Below are positions 10,253 to 20,073 of a DNA stretch of 64,000 bases, one piece after another. The DNA comes from Thioalkalivibrio nitratireducens DSM 14787. GTDB taxonomy: Bacteria; Pseudomonadota; Gammaproteobacteria; Ectothiorhodospirales; Ectothiorhodospiraceae. Location of the stretch: assembly GCF_000321415.2 (NCBI RefSeq), contig NC_019902.2, forward strand, positions 3,562,501 through 3,626,500, in the 5' to 3' direction. Numbering within the stretch: position 1 is the first letter of the stretch; each line of letters begins with the position of its first letter. Position numbers and translations under genes: made by a program. The notes beneath the pieces are model-generated. The model ran no database searches. It saw only the letters and a list, made by a program, of their open reading frames with translations, and was not told the origin of the DNA.

Positions 10253-11062
10253 ATGCACCGCCCGACCATCGCCCTGACCATCGCCGGCTCCGACCCGGGT
10301 GGAGGGGCTGGCCTCCAGGCCGACCTGACCACCTTTACCCGCCTCGGCGTGCACGGTGCCACCGCGATCACCGCGATCACGGTGCAGGACACGCGCGACG
10401 TTGCAGACTTCGACGTGCTGCCGGCCCGGCGGCTTGCCGACCAGATCGAGATCACGCTGGCCGATCTGCCGGTAGCCGCGATCAAGATCGGTATGCTCGG
10501 CTCGGCGGAGAACGTCGAGACCGTCGCCGCGATCCTGGCCGCCCATCCGCACATCCCGGTGGTACTCGACCCGGTGATGGTGGCCGGCGGCGGCAGCGAA
10601 CTGGCGACCCGGGCAGTGGTCGACCTGACCCGCGAACGCCTGCTGCCGCGCGCGACAGTGGTGACCCCGAACACCCCGGAAGCGGCGCGCCTCAGCGGGC
10701 ACGACGACGCCAGGCGCTGGGGCGAGACCCTGCGGGCCCTTGGCGCACGCAACGTGCTAATCACCGGCGGCGACGCGCCGGCCGACGCGGAGGCCAACCG
10801 CCAGTCTTTGCCGCCGATCGTGAACGTGCTCTACCGGGAGGACGGGCACATGCGCCGCTTCGAACTGCCCCGGCTGCCACCGAGCTTCCACGGCTCGGGC
10901 TGCACCCTGGCCGCCGCGATCGCGGCCTTCCTCGCCCGGGGACGCGACCTCGAACCTGCGATCATCGAGGCCCAGGGATTCATGACCGAAGCGATCGCGA
11001 CGGGCTATGCACCGGGCCGCGGCCAGCACGTGCCGAACCGCCTGTGCCCACAGGCCGGATGA
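10253..11062 (+). CDS. thiD: Hydroxymethylpyrimidine/phosphomethylpyrimidine kinase
   Basis: Two successive phosphorylations of HMP to HMP-pyrophosphate in thiamine synthesis. The 269-aa protein has the ribokinase-fold start [17 protein letters not shown], the [11 protein letters not shown] block and the [17 protein letters not shown] anion-hole signature near the C-terminus. A GGAGG-type site precedes the ATG. Its TGA overlaps the thiE ATG (ATGA), so the two are coupled. Confidence 0.96.
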   Translation: MHRPTIALTIAGSDPGGGAGLQADLTTFTRLGVHGATAITAITVQDTRDVADFDVLPARRLADQIEITLADLPVAAIKIGMLGSAENVETVAAILAAHPHIPVVLDPVMVAGGGSELATRAVVDLTRERLLPRATVVTPNTPEAARLSGHDDARRWGETLRALGARNVLITGGDAPADAEANRQSLPPIVNVLYREDGHMRRFELPRLPPSFHGSGCTLAAAIAAFLARGRDLEPAIIEAQGFMTEAIATGYAPGRGQHVPNRLCPQAG

Positions 11063-11712
11063 CGGATCCTACGACGAGGCCGCGCTTGCGCGGCCTCTAC
11101 TTCGTGACCCCCGACCGGGCCTCTGGACGCATTGCGCTGGTCGCTGCCGCGCTGCGGGGCGGCGCCCGGATCATCCAGTACCGCGACAAGTCCGGAACCG
11201 GGATGGCTGGCCTTCCCGAGGCGCGGGAACTGCTCGCGCTCTGCCGGAAAGCCGGCGCGCTGTTGCTGATCAACGACGACATCGAACTCTGCCTGGCTGC
11301 CGGAGCCGATGGCGTCCATCTGGGCGAGGACGACGCCGGCATTGCCGACGCGCGGACCCGACTCGGGCCGAACCGCGTGATCGGGGCGTCGTGCTACAAC
11401 GACCTCGACCGCGCGCGCCGGGCCCTTGCGGCCGGGGCGGACTACGTCGCGTTCGGCTCGGTCTACCCGTCCCCGACCAAGCCCGCCGCCCGTCGGGCGA
11501 ATCCCGGTCTGCTGCGCGCGGCCCGCGGGGAACTGAGCGCCCCGATCTGCGCAATCGGTGGGATCACCCCGGACAACGCGGCGCCAATAATCGCCGCCGG
11601 TGCGGACATGATCGCAGTGATCCAGGCCATCTCGGAGGCCCCCAACCCCGAGGCCGCCGCCCGCGCGCTGCAGGCGCTGTTCGCCCAAACCGCCGCCCAC
11701 ACCACCCCGTAG
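11059..11712 (+). CDS. thiE: Thiamine phosphate synthase
   Basis: Joins HMP-pyrophosphate and the thiazole phosphate to make thiamine phosphate. The protein is 217 aa, a TIM barrel with LYFVTPDRA at the start, the IIQYRDKS strand, INDDIELCLAAGADGVHLGEDD in the middle and IGGITPDNAAPIIAAGAD near the end. The ATG at 11059 is chosen because it overlaps the thiD stop; a GTG five codons upstream is in frame but unlikely. The thiD-thiE-hemL order is conserved in Pseudomonas. Confidence 0.96.
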   Translation: MTDPTTRPRLRGLYFVTPDRASGRIALVAAALRGGARIIQYRDKSGTGMAGLPEARELLALCRKAGALLLINDDIELCLAAGADGVHLGEDDAGIADARTRLGPNRVIGASCYNDLDRARRALAAGADYVAFGSVYPSPTKPAARRANPGLLRAARGELSAPICAIGGITPDNAAPIIAAGADMIAVIQAISEAPNPEAAARALQALFAQTAAHTTP

Positions 11713-11853
11713 GTCGTGGCCGAATGCAGACCATCCGGCGCTGGATGGTCTGCGGTGGGCCACCCTGCGGGATTTTCCGGGTTTGTGTTGCCGCGCCGGC
11801 GGACTACACTCCCGCATTTGCCGAACGCTCATCCCAAGAACAGGACAACCACC

Positions 11854-13131
11854 ATGCAGGAATCCGAACGCCTCTTCGCCGCCGCCCAGGTCCACATCCC
11901 CGGCGGGGTGAACTCGCCGGTACGCGCATTCAAGGGTGTCGGCGGCACCCCGGTATTCATGGAACGTGCCGAAGGCGCCTACATGTACGACGCCGACGGC
12001 AAGCGCTACATTGACTACATCGGCTCCTGGGGCCCGATGGTCGCGGGACACGCGCACCCGCAGGTGATCGACGCGGTGCGCGAGGCCTGCCTGAGCGGCC
12101 TGTCGTTCGGCTGCCCGACCAGCCTCGAAGTCGCAATGGCGGACATGGTCTGCGATCTGGTCCCGTCGATCGACATGGTGCGCATGACCAGTTCCGGCAC
12201 CGAGGCGACGATGAGCGCGATCCGCCTGGCCCGCGGCTTCACCGGGCGCGAGCGGATCGTGAAATTCGAGGGCAACTACCACGGCCACGGCGACGCGCTG
12301 CTGGTAAAGGCCGGCTCCGGCGCGCTGACGCTGGGCCAGCCGTCCTCTCCCGGGGTACCGGCCGCGCTGGCGATGCTCACGACCACGCTGAACTACAACG
12401 ATGCCGACGGCGTGCGCGCCTGGTTCGCCGAGCATGGCGAAGAGACCGCCTGCGTGATCGTTGAACCGATCGCGGGCAACATGAACTGCATCCCGCCGCA
12501 GCCCGGTTTCCTCGAAACCCTGCGCAAGGTCTGCGACCAGTCCGGCGCCGTGCTCATCTTCGACGAGGTGATGACCGGCTTCCGGGTCGCGGCCGGCTGC
12601 GCCCAGGCGCTGTATGGCGTCGCCCCGGACATGACGACGCTGGGCAAGATCATCGGTGGCGGGATGCCGGTCGGGGCCTTCGGCGGCCGGCGCGAGATCA
12701 TGGAGCACCTGGCCCCGGTCGGTCCCGTCTACCAGGCCGGCACGCTGTCCGGCAACCCGATCGCGATGACCGCCGGCCTGCAGACGCTCGAGATCCTGAG
12801 CCAACCCGGCTTTCACCAGGCGCTGGAGGCGAAGACGCAGCGGCTCGTCTCCGGCATCCTGGACGCGGCGCGCGAAGCCGGCGTGCCGATGACCGCGAAC
12901 CAGGTGCCCGGCATGTTCGGCCTATTCTTCACCGACCAAACCGTGACCGACTACGCCCAGGCGACCCAGTGCGACCTGGCCGCGTTCAAACGCTTCTTCC
13001 ACGGGATGCTGGATGCGGGCGTCTACCTCGCGCCCAGCGCCTTCGAGGCCGGCTTCCTGTCCAGCGCCCACAGCGACGCCGACATCGACCAGACCGTGTC
13101 GGCGGCCCGTGAGGTACTGAAAAGCCTCTGA
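11854..13131 (+). CDS. hemL: Glutamate-1-semialdehyde 2,1-aminomutase
   Basis: PLP enzyme making 5-aminolevulinate, the last step of the C5 route to tetrapyrroles. The 425-aa protein begins [12 protein letters not shown], and PLP-binding Lys265 sits in [18 protein letters not shown]. The start at 11854 gives the canonical N-terminus; the upstream open frame from 11716 is intergenic. Together with hemE at 35.5 kb it feeds heme, and potentially corrinoids. The 140 bp before it hold no gene. Confidence 0.97.
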   Translation: MQESERLFAAAQVHIPGGVNSPVRAFKGVGGTPVFMERAEGAYMYDADGKRYIDYIGSWGPMVAGHAHPQVIDAVREACLSGLSFGCPTSLEVAMADMVCDLVPSIDMVRMTSSGTEATMSAIRLARGFTGRERIVKFEGNYHGHGDALLVKAGSGALTLGQPSSPGVPAALAMLTTTLNYNDADGVRAWFAEHGEETACVIVEPIAGNMNCIPPQPGFLETLRKVCDQSGAVLIFDEVMTGFRVAAGCAQALYGVAPDMTTLGKIIGGGMPVGAFGGRREIMEHLAPVGPVYQAGTLSGNPIAMTAGLQTLEILSQPGFHQALEAKTQRLVSGILDAAREAGVPMTANQVPGMFGLFFTDQTVTDYAQATQCDLAAFKRFFHGMLDAGVYLAPSAFEAGFLSSAHSDADIDQTVSAAREVLKSL

Positions 13132-13267
13132 GGTGAACCGAGCCGAGAGGGCCTCCCGCTCCCCTCTTCCGCAAGCGGGAGCGGGAAAAAGCCCTCCACC
13201 CGAAACGGGGCCGGGGCTCTGGGCGGGGCCCCATGCACACGCCCCACGCCCGGGCCGATAGAACTCG

Positions 13268-14089
13268 ATGGGTGCCTTGCTGATCGATAGCGGTCCCCTG
13301 TTTCTATTGGCCGTCTTCCTGCTGCTGGGACTGGTGACCGGCATTCCCGCCGGAATGTTCGGCATCGGCGGCGGCCTGGTGCTGGTGCCGGCGCTGGTCT
13401 GGCTGTTCACCTGGATGGGCTTCGACAGCCAGTTCGTGGTGCAGGCCGCGATCGGGACTTCACTCGGGGCGATCGTGCCGACCGCGATGGCCTCGGCCCG
13501 CGGACACTGCCTGAAGGGCGGCGTACACGTACCCTCGGTGCGCCGCCTGCTCCTGCCGATCGTCGTCGGCGCGACGCTCGGCGCCTGGCTCGCGATCCAG
13601 ATCGACGGCCGCGCGCTCGCGCGCATCTTCGGCGTATTCGAGATCGCGATCGCGCTGTGGCTGTTGGCAGCCGTCCGCCCGCCGACGCGACCCGAGGCCG
13701 GACGCGCGGTCTGGTTTGCAGCCGGTACCGGCATCGGTGCCGTCTCCGCTCTGATCGGCATCGCCGGCGGCACGCTCACCACGCCCTTCCTGCTCCGCCA
13801 GGGTCGGGCCATCCGCCAGGCGATCGGCTCGGCGGCCGCGCTGGGAATCCCGATCGCGATCGCCGGCAGCCTGGTCTACCTGTTGCCGGCACTGCTCGAT
13901 CCCGCCCTGGAGGCACCGGCCTGGAGCCTCGGCTACCTGTACCTGCCGGCCGTCGCCGGGATCGCACTGGGTGCCGCGATCAGCGTGCGCGGTGGCGTCT
14001 GGCTCGCCCACCACCTGCCCGTGCTGATGCTGCGCCGAGCGTTCGCCGGCGTGCTGATGCTCGCTGGACTATACATGCTGCTGCGGTGA
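13268..14089 (+). CDS. TauE/SafE-family sulfite/anion exporter-like permease
   Basis: Integral inner-membrane protein, 273 aa, with about eight hydrophobic segments arranged as two similar halves. Each half has a glycine-rich motif of the family, FGIGGGLVLVPALVW in the first and IGIAGGTLTTPFLL in the second. The family exports sulfite, sulfoacetate or related small organic anions, but many members have no known substrate, and nothing in the surroundings decides it. The ATG at 13268 has only a weak ribosome site. The 136 bp upstream contain a 9-bp GC stem (13155-13163 with 13177-13185) lacking a U-tract. Confidence 0.85.
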   Translation: MGALLIDSGPLFLLAVFLLLGLVTGIPAGMFGIGGGLVLVPALVWLFTWMGFDSQFVVQAAIGTSLGAIVPTAMASARGHCLKGGVHVPSVRRLLLPIVVGATLGAWLAIQIDGRALARIFGVFEIAIALWLLAAVRPPTRPEAGRAVWFAAGTGIGAVSALIGIAGGTLTTPFLLRQGRAIRQAIGSAAALGIPIAIAGSLVYLLPALLDPALEAPAWSLGYLYLPAVAGIALGAAISVRGGVWLAHHLPVLMLRRAFAGVLMLAGLYMLLR

Positions 14090-14158
14090 GGACTCCCGAG
14101 CTGCCGATGCCCGCGACTCAAGCGCGGCCGGCCGAGCCCCCGACCGCTCGCAAGCAGT

Positions 14159-14357
14159 GCTAACTGTCATGGCCAGCGGCCACCCCCGATGATGAAAGAG
14201 GCGTAGGGCGGAAAAGGCCGAAGGCCGTCATCCGCCAGCTGGCGCCCGGATTGCCGCAGGCGCCGGGGAGGCGCGAACGCCGTACGGCGGATGACGCTGC
14301 GCTATTCCGCCCTACAGGTCGCCCGGGACACGAGACAGGCGGTGACTTTCACGCTAG
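14159..14357. repeat. Dispersed intergenic repeat, type 1 (well preserved copy)
   Basis: The gap between the permease gene and pepN holds this element and no gene. It opens with the hinge GCTAACTGTCATGGCC and GGCCACCCCCGATGATGAAA. The body begins GCGTAGGGCGG and ends in the complementary CCGCCCTAC, with an inner pair of GGCGGATGA blocks. It closes with GACTTTCACGCTAGC, which reaches into the last codons of pepN. The copy at 36.6 kb is the same element in reverse. Confidence 0.75.
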
Positions 14358-16984
14358 CTCGCCAGGCCGCGTTCGACGACGTCGGCGAGGTCTTTCGAAA
14401 GGCCCTTGCCGGCGAGCTCTTCGAGCGATGCCCGCATCCGCGCCGAGCGGGCTTCGTCCAGGCGCCGCCAGCGCGTCAGCGGTATCACGAGGCGCGCGGC
14501 CGTCTGCGGGTTCAGGGCGTCGAGACGCTCCAGGTAGCCGGCGATGCGCTGGTAACCTGCCCCGTCCACCCGGTGAAAGTGTCGGTGGTTCTGCGCCATG
14601 AACGGCCCCAGCACCGCGCGCACCCGGTTCGGGTTGGACCAGCGGAACCCGGGATGCTCGAGCAGGCGCTCGAGCCTTGCGAAGCCATCGCCCACCTGGC
14701 TTGCGGACTCCAGCGCGAACCACTTGTCCAGCACCAGCGGATCGTGGCGGTAGCGATGCTCGAGATCCGCCAGCAGCTCGCCGCGCACGCATTCCGCGCT
14801 CTCGTTCACCGCCGCCAGCGCGCCCATGGCCAGCGTCTGGCTGCGAGCCTCATGGTACTGCCGTGCCGCCTCTTGCAGCGCGCCCTCGGCGCCGGCGGCC
14901 ACCCGAACCGCGAGCAGACGGTTCAACAGGCGCCGCTCGCCCATCGCTTCGGCGGTGAACGCGCCGTCGTCCCAGCGGGCCCGCTCCGGAGCGCGGGCCG
15001 AGAGACGCTCGGCCAAGGGCGCGAACAGCGACTGTTCGACCGCACGACGGGCCTGGTCGACGGCGACCGGGTCGGCCCGTTCGAAGCTCTCCATCAACTC
15101 GCGATGCGCAGGCAGCTCGAGCAGCGCCGCCAGCAGCACCGGTTCGACCGCGGAATCCTCGAGCAACGCCGCCATGGCCGTGGTCAGCGCCGCCTCCAGC
15201 GTGGGGTCCACGGCGTCCTCGACGCGCGCGATCACCGCCCGCCGCAGCAGCGTCTGCGCCGCATCCCAGCGGGCGAAGGCATCGTCATCGTTCGCGACCA
15301 GGTGCGCGAGTTCATCGGTGCCCTGCCCTGCCTCCAGCAACACCGGCGCCGAGAATCCACGCAGCCAGGACACCGCGGCCGGGGGCTCGCGAAGACCCCG
15401 GAGCTGGAACGACTGCTCGCCCGCGGTCAGCTCCAGCACCCACTCGGCGGCCTCGGGAGCACCGCCCAGCCGCGCGGACAGCCGCCGCCCGTCACGGCCG
15501 AGCAACGCGACGCGAACCGGCACCTGCAGCGGATCCTTCTCGTGCTGCCCGGGTGTCGGGGGCGTGCGCTGGGCGAGATCGAGCTGCAACACGCCGGCCT
15601 GTGCGTCAAAGCGCGTGCGCGCGGTCACCTGCGGAGTACCCGCCTGCGTGTACCAGCGCTGAAATTGCGCCAGGTCACGGCCCGAGACCTCGGCCATCAC
15701 CGTGACGAAATCGTCGGTGGTCACCGCCTGGCCGTCGAAGCGCTGGAAATACCGGTCCAGCCCGCGCCGGAACGCGTCGCGCCCGATCAGGGTGCGCAGC
15801 ATCCGGATCAGCTCGGCGCCCTTCTCGTACACGGTCATCGTGTAGAAGTTGTTGATCTCGGCGTAGCGATCGGGCCGCACCGGATGCGCCAGCGGACCGG
15901 CGTCCTCGGGGAACTGAAACGCGCGCAGACGCTGAACGTCATCGACGCGCTTCACGCCGAACAAGGTGCAGTCGGTCGTGAACTCCTGGTCGCGAAAGAC
16001 CGTGAGTCCTTCCTTCAGCGATAGCTGGAACCAGTCCCGGCAGGTCACGCGGTTACCCGACCAGTTGTGGAAGTACTCGTGCGCGATCACGCTCTCGATG
16101 TGCACGTAGTCGTCGTCGGTGGCGGTGTCTGGGCTCGCGAGCACGTATTTCGCGTTGAACAGATTCAGGCCCTTGTTCTCCATCGCGCCCATGTTGAAGT
16201 CGTCGACCGCGACGATCATGTAGACGTCCAGGTCGTACTCGCGTCCGAACGCCTCCTCGTCGTAGCGCATCGCGCGCTGCAGCGAGGCCAGCGCGTGGGC
16301 GCAACGCTCGCGGTTGTGGTGCTCGACGTAGATCTCCAGCGCGACCTCGCGACCCGACCGGGTCGTGAACCGATCCGCGACACAGGCGAGATCGCCGGCG
16401 ACCAGCGCGAACAGGTAGCTGGGCTTCGGGAACGGGTCTTCCCAAACCGCATAGTGGCGGCCTTCAGGCAGGCTGCCGGCATCGACGCGGTTGCCGTTGG
16501 CGAGCAGCACCGGATAGCGCGCGGCATCGGCCTCCAGGCGCACGCGGTAGCGGGTGAGCACGTCCGGCCGGTCCGGGAAATACGTGATGCGCCGGAAACC
16601 CTCGGGCTCGCACTGGGTGCAGAGGCTGCCGCCGGACACGTACAGGCCTTCCAGTGCGGTGTTCGCATCGGGCCGGATGCGCGTCTCGATCGCGATCTCG
16701 GCGACGTCGGGCAACCCGCTCAGCAACAGCCCTTCGCGGTCCTCCACGCAACCGCCGGGGGACGGCTCGGCGCCGTTCACCGCGATGCTCAGCCGCTGCA
16801 GATCCCGCCCATGGAGCCTGAGCGGCGCACCGGGCGCACTGCCGTCCCGGCGGCGCACCCGCAGCCGGGAGTGCGCGCGCGTATCCTCGGGATCGAGTTC
16901 GAACCGCAGTTCCAATGCCTCGACGCGCCAGTCGGGCGGCTGGTAGTCGCTCAGCAGGATCATCCTGGGTGTCGCATCCTTCAT
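14354..16984 (-). CDS. pepN: Aminopeptidase N
   Basis: Broad-specificity M1 zinc aminopeptidase of the cytoplasm, 876 aa, the usual length of the bacterial PepN clade. The substrate-binding GAMEN loop (MGAMENKGLN) is followed by the zinc site HEYFHNWSGN (His302, Glu303, His306) and the distal ligand Glu325 in LKEGLTVFRDQ. I use the ATG at 16984 (MKDATPRMILL) with AAGGA upstream; a TTG seven codons earlier is weaker. The C-terminal helical domain is intact. It is convergent with the permease across the type 1 repeat, whose hinge overlaps the pepN stop. Confidence 0.96.
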   Translation of the reverse strand: MKDATPRMILLSDYQPPDWRVEALELRFELDPEDTRAHSRLRVRRRDGSAPGAPLRLHGRDLQRLSIAVNGAEPSPGGCVEDREGLLLSGLPDVAEIAIETRIRPDANTALEGLYVSGGSLCTQCEPEGFRRITYFPDRPDVLTRYRVRLEADAARYPVLLANGNRVDAGSLPEGRHYAVWEDPFPKPSYLFALVAGDLACVADRFTTRSGREVALEIYVEHHNRERCAHALASLQRAMRYDEEAFGREYDLDVYMIVAVDDFNMGAMENKGLNLFNAKYVLASPDTATDDDYVHIESVIAHEYFHNWSGNRVTCRDWFQLSLKEGLTVFRDQEFTTDCTLFGVKRVDDVQRLRAFQFPEDAGPLAHPVRPDRYAEINNFYTMTVYEKGAELIRMLRTLIGRDAFRRGLDRYFQRFDGQAVTTDDFVTVMAEVSGRDLAQFQRWYTQAGTPQVTARTRFDAQAGVLQLDLAQRTPPTPGQHEKDPLQVPVRVALLGRDGRRLSARLGGAPEAAEWVLELTAGEQSFQLRGLREPPAAVSWLRGFSAPVLLEAGQGTDELAHLVANDDDAFARWDAAQTLLRRAVIARVEDAVDPTLEAALTTAMAALLEDSAVEPVLLAALLELPAHRELMESFERADPVAVDQARRAVEQSLFAPLAERLSARAPERARWDDGAFTAEAMGERRLLNRLLAVRVAAGAEGALQEAARQYHEARSQTLAMGALAAVNESAECVRGELLADLEHRYRHDPLVLDKWFALESASQVGDGFARLERLLEHPGFRWSNPNRVRAVLGPFMAQNHRHFHRVDGAGYQRIAGYLERLDALNPQTAARLVIPLTRWRRLDEARSARMRASLEELAGKGLSKDLADVVERGLAS

Positions 16985-17250
16985 GCCGGGTTCCTTCGTC
17001 GTCAACGCGGATCATCGCGGATAGTGGTAATGGGCAACGCTGCGCCCCCGGGGTTCCCGGCAGCGACTCCTGCGGGCCCGCGGCAGGTCGCCCGCGGCGC
17101 TCGCGCATTCCGGGGCACATGATGCAACGCGATGCGCCGGCGTTCGACCTTTCCGTGGCCCGGGACCCGCGCGCCGGGCCGGAACGACGCACCCACGCGC
17201 GGCGCCCCGAGGTGGTGTCGGCGGCACCGCGCGCGGGTTAGCATAGCGGG

Positions 17251-18078
17251 ATGGAATGGATCGACATCTGTGTGAATCTCACGCACGAGAGCTTCAAGCG
17301 CGACCGGGTCGCGGTGATCGAACGGGCGGCAGAGGCCGGCGTCCGCTGGCTGCTGGTCACCGGCGCGGACGAGACCGAGAGCCGCCGCTGCATCGAACTC
17401 GCGGAACAATACCCGGAGCGGATGCGCGCGACGCTCGGCGTACACCCGCATCACGCCAGCCAGTGGCGCGAGCAGACCGCGTACCGCTTCGAGGAAGACG
17501 CCTCGCACCCGCTGGTCGTTGCCATGGGCGAGATGGGGCTCGACTACTACCGCAACCACTCGACGCCGGCCCAGCAGCGCCGGGCATTCGAGGCACAGCT
17601 GGAGCTGGCCGTCGACCTCGGGTTTCCGGTCTTCCTGCACGAGCGCGAGGCGAGTCGCGAATTCGGCGACATTCTGCAGCGCTACCGGGACCGGCTGCCG
17701 GCGGCGGTCGTGCACTGTTTCACCAGCGACGCGGCCGCGCTGGACCGCTACCTGGAAATGGACTGCCATATCGGCATTACCGGCTGGGTCTGCGACGAGC
17801 GCCGCGGGCAAGATCTGCAGGAACTGGTTCCGCGGATTCCGGACAACCGGCTGCTGCTCGAAACCGACGCGCCCTACCTGCTGCCGCGCACGCTGCCGAA
17901 AGGGCTGCCGCACGGCCGGCGTAACGAGCCCGCGTTCCTGCCCCATGTCGGCGAGCACGTCGCCCGGCTTCGGGAAACCGCACCGCCTGCCCTTGCCGCG
18001 CAGACCAGCGCTAACGCCCGGGCCTTCTACGGCCTGCCCGACGTCGCCTCCGCGCAGCAAAGCACCGGCACCGGCTAA
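17251..18078 (+). CDS. tatD: TatD-family metal-dependent DNase
   Basis: TIM-barrel metallo-hydrolase of the TatD group, 275 aa, with 3'-5' exonuclease activity on DNA/RNA in studied relatives. The start MEWIDICVNLTHESF matches TatD proper rather than YcfH or YjjV. Metal and active-site residues lie in GVHPHHA, GEMGLDYYRN, VHCF and LETDAPYL. The gene is monocistronic. Its TAA stop at 18076-18078 is formed by the first bases of the dispersed repeat that follows. The 245 bp upstream contain no gene I can support. Confidence 0.93.
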   Translation: MEWIDICVNLTHESFKRDRVAVIERAAEAGVRWLLVTGADETESRRCIELAEQYPERMRATLGVHPHHASQWREQTAYRFEEDASHPLVVAMGEMGLDYYRNHSTPAQQRRAFEAQLELAVDLGFPVFLHEREASREFGDILQRYRDRLPAAVVHCFTSDAAALDRYLEMDCHIGITGWVCDERRGQDLQELVPRIPDNRLLLETDAPYLLPRTLPKGLPHGRRNEPAFLPHVGEHVARLRETAPPALAAQTSANARAFYGLPDVASAQQSTGTG

Positions 18079-18356
18079 CTGTCATGGCCCCCCGCCACCC
18101 TGCAAGATGAAAAGGCGAGCCACGGAAAGCACGGACAGACAGGGAAATAAGATTTGATCCGTTTTATCTTCCGTGATTTCCGTGGCTGTCATTTCACGCT
18201 AACTGCCATGGCTCCGGGCCACCCCGAACGATGAAAAAGGTTAGCCACGGATGCACACGGATAGGGTTTCAACCAAAAAACATCCGTGTGCATCCGTGGC
18301 AAAGAACGCCTTTCGCCCCTTGTCCGTGCCTTCCGTGGCTGTATTTTCACGTCAAC
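18074..18356. repeat. Two tandem type 2 (CACGGA family) intergenic repeats
   Basis: The 419-bp gap between tatD and bolA is mostly filled by two head-to-tail units. Each begins with the hinge (GGCTAACTGTCATGGCC, then CGCTAACTGCCATGGC), followed by GCCACCC and GATGAAAA. The body runs from AGCCACGGA to TCCGTGGC and folds on itself: unit 1 pairs CCACGGAAAGCACGG with CCGTGATTTCCGTGG, unit 2 pairs GCCACGGATGCACACGGA with its complement. The block ends TATTTTCACGTCAACG. No open frame here resembles a gene. Confidence 0.75.
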
Positions 18357-18497
18357 GGGATCGCCCCGCTGGTGGCCTGCCAGCGGCGATCCCGGTGGAC
18401 GAGCGCCAAGTGCATCCGCGGCAGCGGACAAATTGCGTGCGGGCGGCGAGAGCGCCATGCTGTTGCCTGGTACGGTCCACACGGAAACGAACGCATC

Positions 18498-18812
18498 ATG
18501 ACGCAGCAACAGCGCATCACCGAGAAACTCGAACGCCAATTCAACCCGGTACATTTGGAAGTGGTGAACGAGAGCCACATGCACAACGTGCCGCCGGGTT
18601 CCGAGTCGCATTTCAAGGTCACGATCGTCAGCGAGGCCTTCGCCGGCCAGAAACTCGTGGCCCGCCACCGGCTGGTGAACCAGGCGCTCGCCGAGGAGCT
18701 CGCCGGTGGGATCCACGCGCTGGCGCTGCACACGCTCGACCCGGACCAATGGTTCGAACGCGCCGGGAAGGTGGCCGCCTCCCCGCCCTGCCTGGGAGGC
18801 GGCAAGTCCTGA
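18498..18812 (+). CDS. bolA: BolA family transcriptional/redox regulator
   Basis: Small BolA-fold protein, 104 aa. The core has FNPVHLEVVNESHMHN then SHFKVTIVSEAFAGQKLVARHRLV, including the conserved histidines used for Fe-S binding with monothiol glutaredoxins. BolA proteins affect cell shape and iron-sulfur metabolism. The ATG at 18498 gives the normal N-terminus; a longer open frame starts inside the repeat element and is not real. The stop overlaps the probable start of the next gene, so the two are likely one transcript. Confidence 0.93.
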   Translation: MTQQQRITEKLERQFNPVHLEVVNESHMHNVPPGSESHFKVTIVSEAFAGQKLVARHRLVNQALAEELAGGIHALALHTLDPDQWFERAGKVAASPPCLGGGKS

Positions 18813-20005
18813 GTGCCCCAAGCGGCCACCCGGCGGCAGCACCGCCGGGGAACCCGCCTGCGCCCGGGTTTCTCCACTTGCTCGCGAGCCTCGAGCGGGG
18901 TCTCGGCTGCCGGGAACCGCTGAACCCGGAACCCGCGCTCGCGGCACTGCCCCCGGAACGGATCGCGGCCCACCGCCACGTGGTGTTCTGGTTGATCGAC
19001 GGCTTTGCGCTCGACTACCTGGCCCACGCGCCCGCACTGCGGGCCGACCTCGGGCTGGAACTCGAGTCACTGTTCCCGAGCACCACGGCCACCGCCATCA
19101 CCAGCGTGCTGACCGGCCTGAGCCCGGCACAACACGGCCTGCTGGGGTGGCGCACGTACCTGCCGGCGGGCAACGCGACCCTCACGGTCCTGCCGGGTCG
19201 GGAAACCGATGCCGCCGGGCGCTCCGTGGAACTAAGCCGGCAGCGGCTGGGGGAACGCATCCGCCCGCGGCTGCTGGCCGACCGGCTGGAGCGTGCCACT
19301 ACCTTCGTGTCACCAGCCGCGATCGCGTACTCTGCCTACAACCGGCTGATGAGCGGAACGGCACGGGTGCTGGCGTACGAGCGCCTCGAACAACTGCCCG
19401 CGCTGATCGGCGCCCATGTCCGGGCCACCGCCAGGGCGCCGCATTACACCTACCTGTACTGGTCGCTCCTCGACCATCTCGGGCACGAACACGGGCCCGC
19501 CAGCGCCGAGGTCCGCGCACACCTCGGCGAGATCGACACCGTGTACCGTGCGCTGCGCGAGGCGCTGGCGGGCACCGACACCCTGCTGCTGACCAGCACC
19601 GACCACGGCATGCGCCCGGTGAGCCGGCGCCTGGACCTGCGCACGGCCGGTCCCGCCCGCGCCTGCCTGCGGCACCCGCTGACCGGCGAGCCGCGGGCAG
19701 CGCTGGCCCATGTCCGGTCCGGGCGGCACCGCCAGTTCCGGCGCGCCCTGCAGGACCATTTCGGGCCCCGGGTGGAGGTCGTATCGATGCAGGACTGGAT
19801 CGATGCCGATGCCTTCGGCCCCGGAGCGCAGCATCCCGAATTGATTGCTCGCGCGGGCGACTACCTGCTGCTTCCGGACGACGACAGCTACCTCGTCGAT
19901 CCCACCGGCGACGATCCCGGCCCGGTTTTCCACGGTGCACATGGCGGGCGGTCGCCGGCCGAGCGCCGGATTCCCCTGTGCCTGTGGACTTCCGGGGTGG
20001 CATAG
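18809..20005 (+). CDS. Alkaline-phosphatase-fold nucleotide pyrophosphatase/phosphodiesterase
   Basis: Type I phosphodiesterase/nucleotide pyrophosphatase family enzyme, about 398 aa. The metal and nucleophile region reads FWLIDGFALDY ... LFPSTTATAITS, with the nucleophilic threonine in STTATA; further metal ligands are in DHLGHEHGPAS and TSTDHGMRP. No signal peptide is evident. The start is unsettled. A CTG at 18809 overlaps the bolA TGA and has GGGAGGCGG at 18795-18803 in front, but CTG starts are rare. In-frame alternatives are ATG 18749 (inside bolA, no ribosome site) and TTG 18878. Substrate unknown. Confidence 0.85.
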   Translation: MSAPSGHPAAAPPGNPPAPGFLHLLASLERGLGCREPLNPEPALAALPPERIAAHRHVVFWLIDGFALDYLAHAPALRADLGLELESLFPSTTATAITSVLTGLSPAQHGLLGWRTYLPAGNATLTVLPGRETDAAGRSVELSRQRLGERIRPRLLADRLERATTFVSPAAIAYSAYNRLMSGTARVLAYERLEQLPALIGAHVRATARAPHYTYLYWSLLDHLGHEHGPASAEVRAHLGEIDTVYRALREALAGTDTLLLTSTDHGMRPVSRRLDLRTAGPARACLRHPLTGEPRAALAHVRSGRHRQFRRALQDHFGPRVEVVSMQDWIDADAFGPGAQHPELIARAGDYLLLPDDDSYLVDPTGDDPGPVFHGAHGGRSPAERRIPLCLWTSGVA

Positions 20006-20073
20006 GGGAACAGGCCCCACGCGCCCAGTCGCGGTAAAATGCCCGCCTGGACGCACGGCATGCGAGGCCCGCG

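Noticed and set aside
13155-13190. GC hairpin after hemL as a terminator
   Set aside because: The 9-bp stem is followed by AAAAA, not T, on the plus strand, so it is not a classical terminator for hemL.
18074-18356. Tandem repeats as a CRISPR array
   Set aside because: Only two units of unequal, self-complementary sequence, no regular repeat-spacer pattern and no cas genes.
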